Source: an uncultured Clostridia bacterium
Lineage (GTDB): Bacteria; Bacillota; Clostridia; Lutisporales; Lutisporaceae
Length of the DNA: 37,212 bases
Reading direction: 5' to 3'
Assembly: GCA_937930535.1 (NCBI GenBank)
Contig: CALGKJ010000057.1
Location: 1 to 37,212 of the forward strand
This document shows, one piece after another, positions 33,349 through 37,212 of the stretch (within the stretch, counting starts at the first letter, position 1; every line of letters starts with the position of its first letter). The notes beneath the pieces are model-generated. The model was not told the origin of the DNA and did not search any database. It saw only the letters and a list, made by a program, of their open reading frames with translations. A program made the position numbers and the translations under genes.

Positions 33349-35193
33349 ATGAAAGATACATTGAAACGTGAATACATCGTAGTTCAGATTGCACTTATGA
33401 CGCTGTTTACATTTTGCAAAATTTTAATGCTGTACAAGTATACATATACACCCAGCAGTTTGGTTGCTGCATCTATCAGGACTATATTAATACTGCTTTC
33501 TATCTATACTATCATCAACTTTTTTCTATTTAGGAGGGTATTTACTTTAAGACTAATCCTCCCTTTGGTATTCGGTATAGTTGTACTTGCGGATATTATG
33601 TATTACAAGCATTTTCAAGTTTTGCCATCTGCCAGCCAATTGGGATTAATAGATAATATTCCTTCAATTAAAAGCAGTATAAAGCATTTATTTGATTATA
33701 AATATATATTGTTATTTCTGGATATTCCTGTTTTAATACTGCATCACCTGTTGAGCAGCAAGCAGGCAGAAGCAAAACCCGCAAAAACCAAATACTATAC
33801 TGCCGCAGCTTTAGTATTAGCATTGGCATTGGTACTGACTGTTGATGTTACTGCAAGAGACAGCAAAAACGATTTTCAGATTTTTAATGAGTTTGGGTTA
33901 GTGCATTTTCACATAAAGCAGTTTGCAAGTTTAGGGGTTGAAAAGAAGATAGATCCATCCATAGGTGAAAGTATAAGCGTCTTTAATAATACCTCCATAC
34001 CTGATGAAAATTCAAAGTACTTTGGACTGGCAAAGGATAAGAATGTAATTATTATACAAATTGAATCCTTCCAGAATTTTCTCATAAATAGATATTACAA
34101 CAATCAGGAGCTTACTCCTAATCTTAATAAACTGATTAATAAGGACTCTATATATTTTGATAACTACTACCAGCTTACAGGCATAGGCGGTACTTCAGAT
34201 GCTGAATTTGCAGTACAAAATTCCATATACAGCTCTATGGAAGCTCCTGTATACAAGAAATACTCTAATAACTCTTTTTTGAGCTTTCCAAAGATATTAA
34301 AGGAGCTTGGTTATTCTACTAATGCTTTTCATGGATATAAGCCTGATTTCTGGAACAGGCAGGAGATATATCCCAACTTAGGCTTTGACCAGTTTACAAG
34401 TCTCAATGAGTTTGACAATGACGAGATTATCGGCTGGGGATTAAGTGACGGCTCTTTTTTCAGACAAACAGCAGAACGTTTGAAAGGTCTAAAGCAGCCC
34501 TTTTATGGATTCCTGATTACACTTACCAGCCATCATCCTTATACTATGCCGGATGAACATAAAAAAATAGAACTGCTGAAAGAGCATGATGGTTTACTTA
34601 TCGGCAACTACCTGCAATCAGTCAATTATGTTGATGCTTGTATTGGAGAATTTATTGAGCTTCTTAAAAGCAATAATCTGTATGATGATTCAATAATTGT
34701 ATTATACGGCGATCATCACGGAATCAACAGCACAGAGCTGCCGGAAAAGAAGGCTATGAGCGAACTGCTTGGTTATGATTATGATTTTGATGAGATGTTT
34801 AATATACCTTTGATAATACATGTTCCTGGTTCGGATATAGCAGAGACCAACTCAATAGTTGGCGGTCATATAGATTTTCTTCCTACTATGCTTAATCTTC
34901 TAGGCATACAAGAAAGCAGAATAAACTTTTTCGGACAAGATTTGAATAATGCAGAAAAAGGCTTTATGGCACTTCAAAGCTATTTGGCTAAAGGCTCTTT
35001 TATTGACGATGAGAAATTCTTTGTAATGGCGGGAGACGGTGTTTTCGAGCATAGCAGAGCTTGGTATCTTGAGACAAGAACGCCTGTAGATTTATCCCTT
35101 TGCCGAGAAAACTATGAAAGAGCTGTAAAAGCAATAGATGAGTCTGACTATATTATGTCCAACAACTTATTAAAGAAATTATTTGAAAAATAA
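33349..35193 (+). CDS. LTA-synthase-family membrane sulfatase/phosphoglycerol transferase
   Basis: The protein has 614 residues. The first 190 hold about five membrane segments (for example IVVQIALMTLFTFCKILML, TILILLSIYTIINFFLF, YYTAAALVLALALVLTVDV). The rest is an extracellular alkaline-phosphatase/sulfatase-like domain. Catalytic residues match LtaS: the metal-ligand glutamate in IIIQIESFQNF, the nucleophile threonine in GIGGTSDAEFAVQ near 282, and the metal site YGDHHG near 459; a late histidine occurs in GGHIDFLP. Enzymes of this family move glycerol phosphate from phosphatidylglycerol onto a growing teichoic acid or a related glycolipid. Which polymer it serves is unclear, because several paralogues are common and no partner genes adjoin. 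It is a single-gene unit ending in a bidirectional terminator. Confidence 0.92.
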   Translation: MKDTLKREYIVVQIALMTLFTFCKILMLYKYTYTPSSLVAASIRTILILLSIYTIINFFLFRRVFTLRLILPLVFGIVVLADIMYYKHFQVLPSASQLGLIDNIPSIKSSIKHLFDYKYILLFLDIPVLILHHLLSSKQAEAKPAKTKYYTAAALVLALALVLTVDVTARDSKNDFQIFNEFGLVHFHIKQFASLGVEKKIDPSIGESISVFNNTSIPDENSKYFGLAKDKNVIIIQIESFQNFLINRYYNNQELTPNLNKLINKDSIYFDNYYQLTGIGGTSDAEFAVQNSIYSSMEAPVYKKYSNNSFLSFPKILKELGYSTNAFHGYKPDFWNRQEIYPNLGFDQFTSLNEFDNDEIIGWGLSDGSFFRQTAERLKGLKQPFYGFLITLTSHHPYTMPDEHKKIELLKEHDGLLIGNYLQSVNYVDACIGEFIELLKSNNLYDDSIIVLYGDHHGINSTELPEKKAMSELLGYDYDFDEMFNIPLIIHVPGSDIAETNSIVGGHIDFLPTMLNLLGIQESRINFFGQDLNNAEKGFMALQSYLAKGSFIDDEKFFVMAGDGVFEHSRAWYLETRTPVDLSLCRENYERAVKAIDESDYIMSNNLLKKLFEK

Positions 35194-35196
35194 AAT

Positions 35197-35223
35197 TAGG
35201 GAGCATCTGATTGATGCTCCCTA
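35197..35223. terminator. bidirectional terminator between the sulfatase gene and proS
   Basis: TAGGGAGCATC (35197-35207) pairs perfectly with GATGCTCCCTA (35213-35223) around a 5-nt loop. AT-rich sequence follows on both sides, including AATTTTATTTTT on the minus strand. Confidence 0.88.
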
Positions 35224-35231
35224 TATATTAT

Positions 35232-36914
35232 TTAAAAATTCATTTCATCCAAGCCGTTTGGATACTGCAATTCAATAAAATCCTTTTGATTTCTGTATTT
35301 CAGCTCCACAATATTGTTTTGGATATTTTTACCAACCAGAATTCTTATTGGAATACCTATCAAGTCCATATCATTAAGCTTTACTCCGATTCTTTCGTCT
35401 CTATCGTCTAACAGTACGTCTATACCCTTTGCAGTTAATTTATTGTATATTTCCTCTGCTACTTCTACTTGCCTTTCATTGCTTGTATTTGCAATTACTA
35501 TACACGCCTTGAATGGCGCAATGTTCATAGGCCAGATAATACCCTTTTCGTCATTGCTTTGCTCTACTACGGCTGCCAGACATCTTTCTACTCCTATACC
35601 ATAAGCTCCCATGGATACAGGTATCTGACTGCTGTTGGAATCAGCGTAGTATAATCCCATGCTTTCCGAGTATTTTGAGCCGTATTTGAATATGTTTCCA
35701 ACCTCGATACCTTTTTTGAATACTATGTTTTTACCGCAGACTGGGCATGGATCTGCTTCTGTAATATTTCTTATGTCAGCCGCCAGCTTGTATTTAAAGT
35801 CGGACAGATTAACGTTTTTGTAGTGGTAGTCTGTCTTATTGGCACCTACTATAAAGTTTTTCATGTGAGTTACTTCGTTGTCTATTACAACTGTTATATT
35901 TAAGTCAATTGGTCCAGCAAAGCCCACATCAGCTCCAGTAATATTTCTTACATCTTCCTTGCTTGCCATTTCCAAGCTTTGTATATTAAGAAGCTTCTTA
36001 AGCTTAACTTCATTAAGCTCTCTATCGCCTCTTACCAGACAAGCCAAAAAGCTGTTATCAGCTTTATAAATAAGGGTTTTTACGAATTTTCCAGCTTCCT
36101 CATTTAAGGTTTTTGATACCTCTTCTATGGTTCTGGAGTTTGGAGTATGTACAAGCTCCTTTTCCTTATGTGCTTCATTGTTCTCTACAGCAACATCAAC
36201 ACATGTAGCTATTTCTATGTTGGAGGAATATTTGCAGTGCTCACACACAACCAATAAATCCTCTCCTATTTCAGTTAATGCTTGGAATTCTTCGGATAAG
36301 AAGCCTCCCATAAGTCCTGTGTCAGCTTTAACTACTGTGTAGTTTAAGCCTAGTCTGTCAAAGATATTGCAGTAAGCCTTATACATATTTTGATAGGATA
36401 CATCAAGTCCGTCTAAGTCTTTATCGAAGGAATAGGCATCCTTCATTATAAATTCTCTCAATCTTACCAGCCCGAATCTTGGTCTTGGCTCATCTCTGTA
36501 TTTTGTTTGAAGCTGGTATAGATTTATTGGAAGATCCTTATAGGATTTTATTTTCATATTTGCTGCTATAGTGAACATTTCCTCATGGCTTGGTCCTAAA
36601 ACATAGCTTTTCTCATTTCTATCCTTAAGCGCAAACATGTTTTTACCAAAATTATCTCTACGTCCAGATTTGATAAATACATCTTCTGGCAGCAAGCTTG
36701 GCATTAACAGCTCAGTACAGTTTATATTTTCCATCTCTTCTTTTATAATTGCTTCTATTTTTCTTATAACTCTTAGTCCTAACGGTAAAAGTATGTATAT
36801 ACCTGCTGAGCTTTTCTTTATCATTCCGCTTCTTGTGAGAAGGTTTCCGCTGACGGTTTCCTCATCACTGACATTTTCCTTCATTGTGTAAAAATAGCTG
36901 CTTTTTAATCTCAT
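35232..36914 (-). CDS. proS: prolyl-tRNA synthetase
   Basis: This 560-residue protein is the bacterial-type (ProS1) class II synthetase. The catalytic core starts at residue 1, with SAGIYILLPLGLRV near 36 (motif 1). Motif 2 is PRFGLVRLREFIMKDAYSF near 140, and motif 3 is GAYGIGVERCLAAVVE near 440. The insertion between motifs 2 and 3 (about 225-385) is the YbaK-like editing domain; the lysine in FVKTLIYKADN is in the expected place. The C-terminal 90 residues are the anticodon-binding domain (IVIANTSNERQVEVAEEIY). It charges tRNA-Pro. AAGGAG lies 10 nt before the ATG, and a perfect consensus promoter lies about 100 nt upstream. I see no T-box in the leader. Confidence 0.97.
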   Translation of the reverse strand: MRLKSSYFYTMKENVSDEETVSGNLLTRSGMIKKSSAGIYILLPLGLRVIRKIEAIIKEEMENINCTELLMPSLLPEDVFIKSGRRDNFGKNMFALKDRNEKSYVLGPSHEEMFTIAANMKIKSYKDLPINLYQLQTKYRDEPRPRFGLVRLREFIMKDAYSFDKDLDGLDVSYQNMYKAYCNIFDRLGLNYTVVKADTGLMGGFLSEEFQALTEIGEDLLVVCEHCKYSSNIEIATCVDVAVENNEAHKEKELVHTPNSRTIEEVSKTLNEEAGKFVKTLIYKADNSFLACLVRGDRELNEVKLKKLLNIQSLEMASKEDVRNITGADVGFAGPIDLNITVVIDNEVTHMKNFIVGANKTDYHYKNVNLSDFKYKLAADIRNITEADPCPVCGKNIVFKKGIEVGNIFKYGSKYSESMGLYYADSNSSQIPVSMGAYGIGVERCLAAVVEQSNDEKGIIWPMNIAPFKACIVIANTSNERQVEVAEEIYNKLTAKGIDVLLDDRDERIGVKLNDMDLIGIPIRILVGKNIQNNIVELKYRNQKDFIELQYPNGLDEMNF

Positions 36915-37018
36915 ACTACTAGCACTCCTTATCCCTTAATATTAATTTATTTAAATTTATTATTAGCTTTACAGTTTTTCATCCTCAGCTTGTCAAATAA
37001 TAATGTCAAATTATTAGC

Positions 37019-37047
37019 ATTATATCTATAAGATTATGTTTTGTCAA
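37019..37047 (-). promoter_or_regulatory. consensus sigma-A promoter of proS
   Basis: Minus-strand TTGACA (37042-37047), a 17-nt spacer and TATAAT (37019-37024), all consensus. The start of transcription would fall near 37012, giving a leader of about 98 nt. Two more TTGACA copies lie downstream in that leader. The rest of the gap to the window edge shows no gene. Confidence 0.85.
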
Positions 37048-37212
37048 ATGTATAGTTTTTTGCATTGTCTTTACTGTTATCATCTATTATATACTTAATC
37101 TGAGGATTTTCATACATGCTTTGACTATTTGCTGTCTTAGTTGGAGCTTACATTATTATACCATATTTAACGACAAGAGCTATACGGCTTATTATAAATC
37201 CCCTTGAATTAT

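Noticed and set aside
36915-37018. Possible T-box leader for proS
   Set aside because: The leader from the mapped consensus promoter is only about 100 nt and has neither the T-box sequence (TGGNACCGCG) nor a terminator hairpin.
1-37212. CRISPR arrays, tRNA or rRNA genes, prophage genes
   Set aside because: I saw no regularly spaced repeats, tRNA-like cloverleaf or CCA ends, ribosomal RNA signatures or phage structural genes.

Overview
The window is low-GC DNA with strong AGGAGG-type ribosome binding sites, consensus sigma-A promoters, a SAM-I riboswitch ahead of metNIQ, a SpoIID-like protein and an electron-transfer flavoprotein pair. This fits an endospore-forming, probably anaerobic member of the Clostridia. 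I cannot name the species.

Region 1 (1-19037, all minus strand, read right to left) is a hybrid polyketide/nonribosomal-peptide cluster that runs off the left edge. It opens with five small genes: a 3-hydroxyacyl-CoA-dehydrogenase-like enzyme, a free acyl carrier protein, an acyl-CoA-dehydrogenase-like enzyme, EtfB and EtfA. The first three look like the FkbK/FkbJ/FkbI (ZmaG/ZmaD/ZmaE) set that oxidises a carrier-bound C3 unit to an alkoxy-, hydroxy- or aminomalonyl-ACP extender. The assembly line follows: AMP-ligase-ACP-KS-AT-DH-KR-ACP (2504 aa), KS-AT (953 aa), ACP-aminotransferase (655 aa), a small membrane protein, then an NRPS condensation-adenylation protein cut by the window edge. Read in order, it predicts an acyl starter, one extension to an enoyl intermediate, a second extension (possibly with the unusual extender), beta-transamination, and coupling to an amino acid.

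Region 2 (19038-24910) is a patchy accessory zone. It holds a decayed IS630-type transposase next to the cluster's 5' end, about 700 bp with no recognisable gene, a DUF4885-like gene, a small secreted protein, and a quorum-sensing-like module: a TPR regulator followed by two tandem secreted pro-peptides. A fragment of an ABC exporter ends the zone. Two identical terminator hairpins bracket the DUF4885/secreted-protein pair.

Region 3 (25040-37212) is mostly housekeeping: a two-gene SpoIID-like surface operon, the methionine transporter metN-metI-metQ under a SAM riboswitch, glutamate dehydrogenase, peptidase T, an LTA-synthase-family membrane sulfatase and prolyl-tRNA synthetase. A 75-nt element in the leader of the secreted-protein gene recurs, about 80% identical, ahead of glutamate dehydrogenase.

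The best candidates for something undescribed are (a) the extender-unit cassette with its own ETF, coupled to a KS-AT//ACP-aminotransferase module, which could give an oxygen-independent route to an alpha-substituted beta-amino acyl unit, and (b) the TPR receptor with two tandem, nearly identical pro-peptides.
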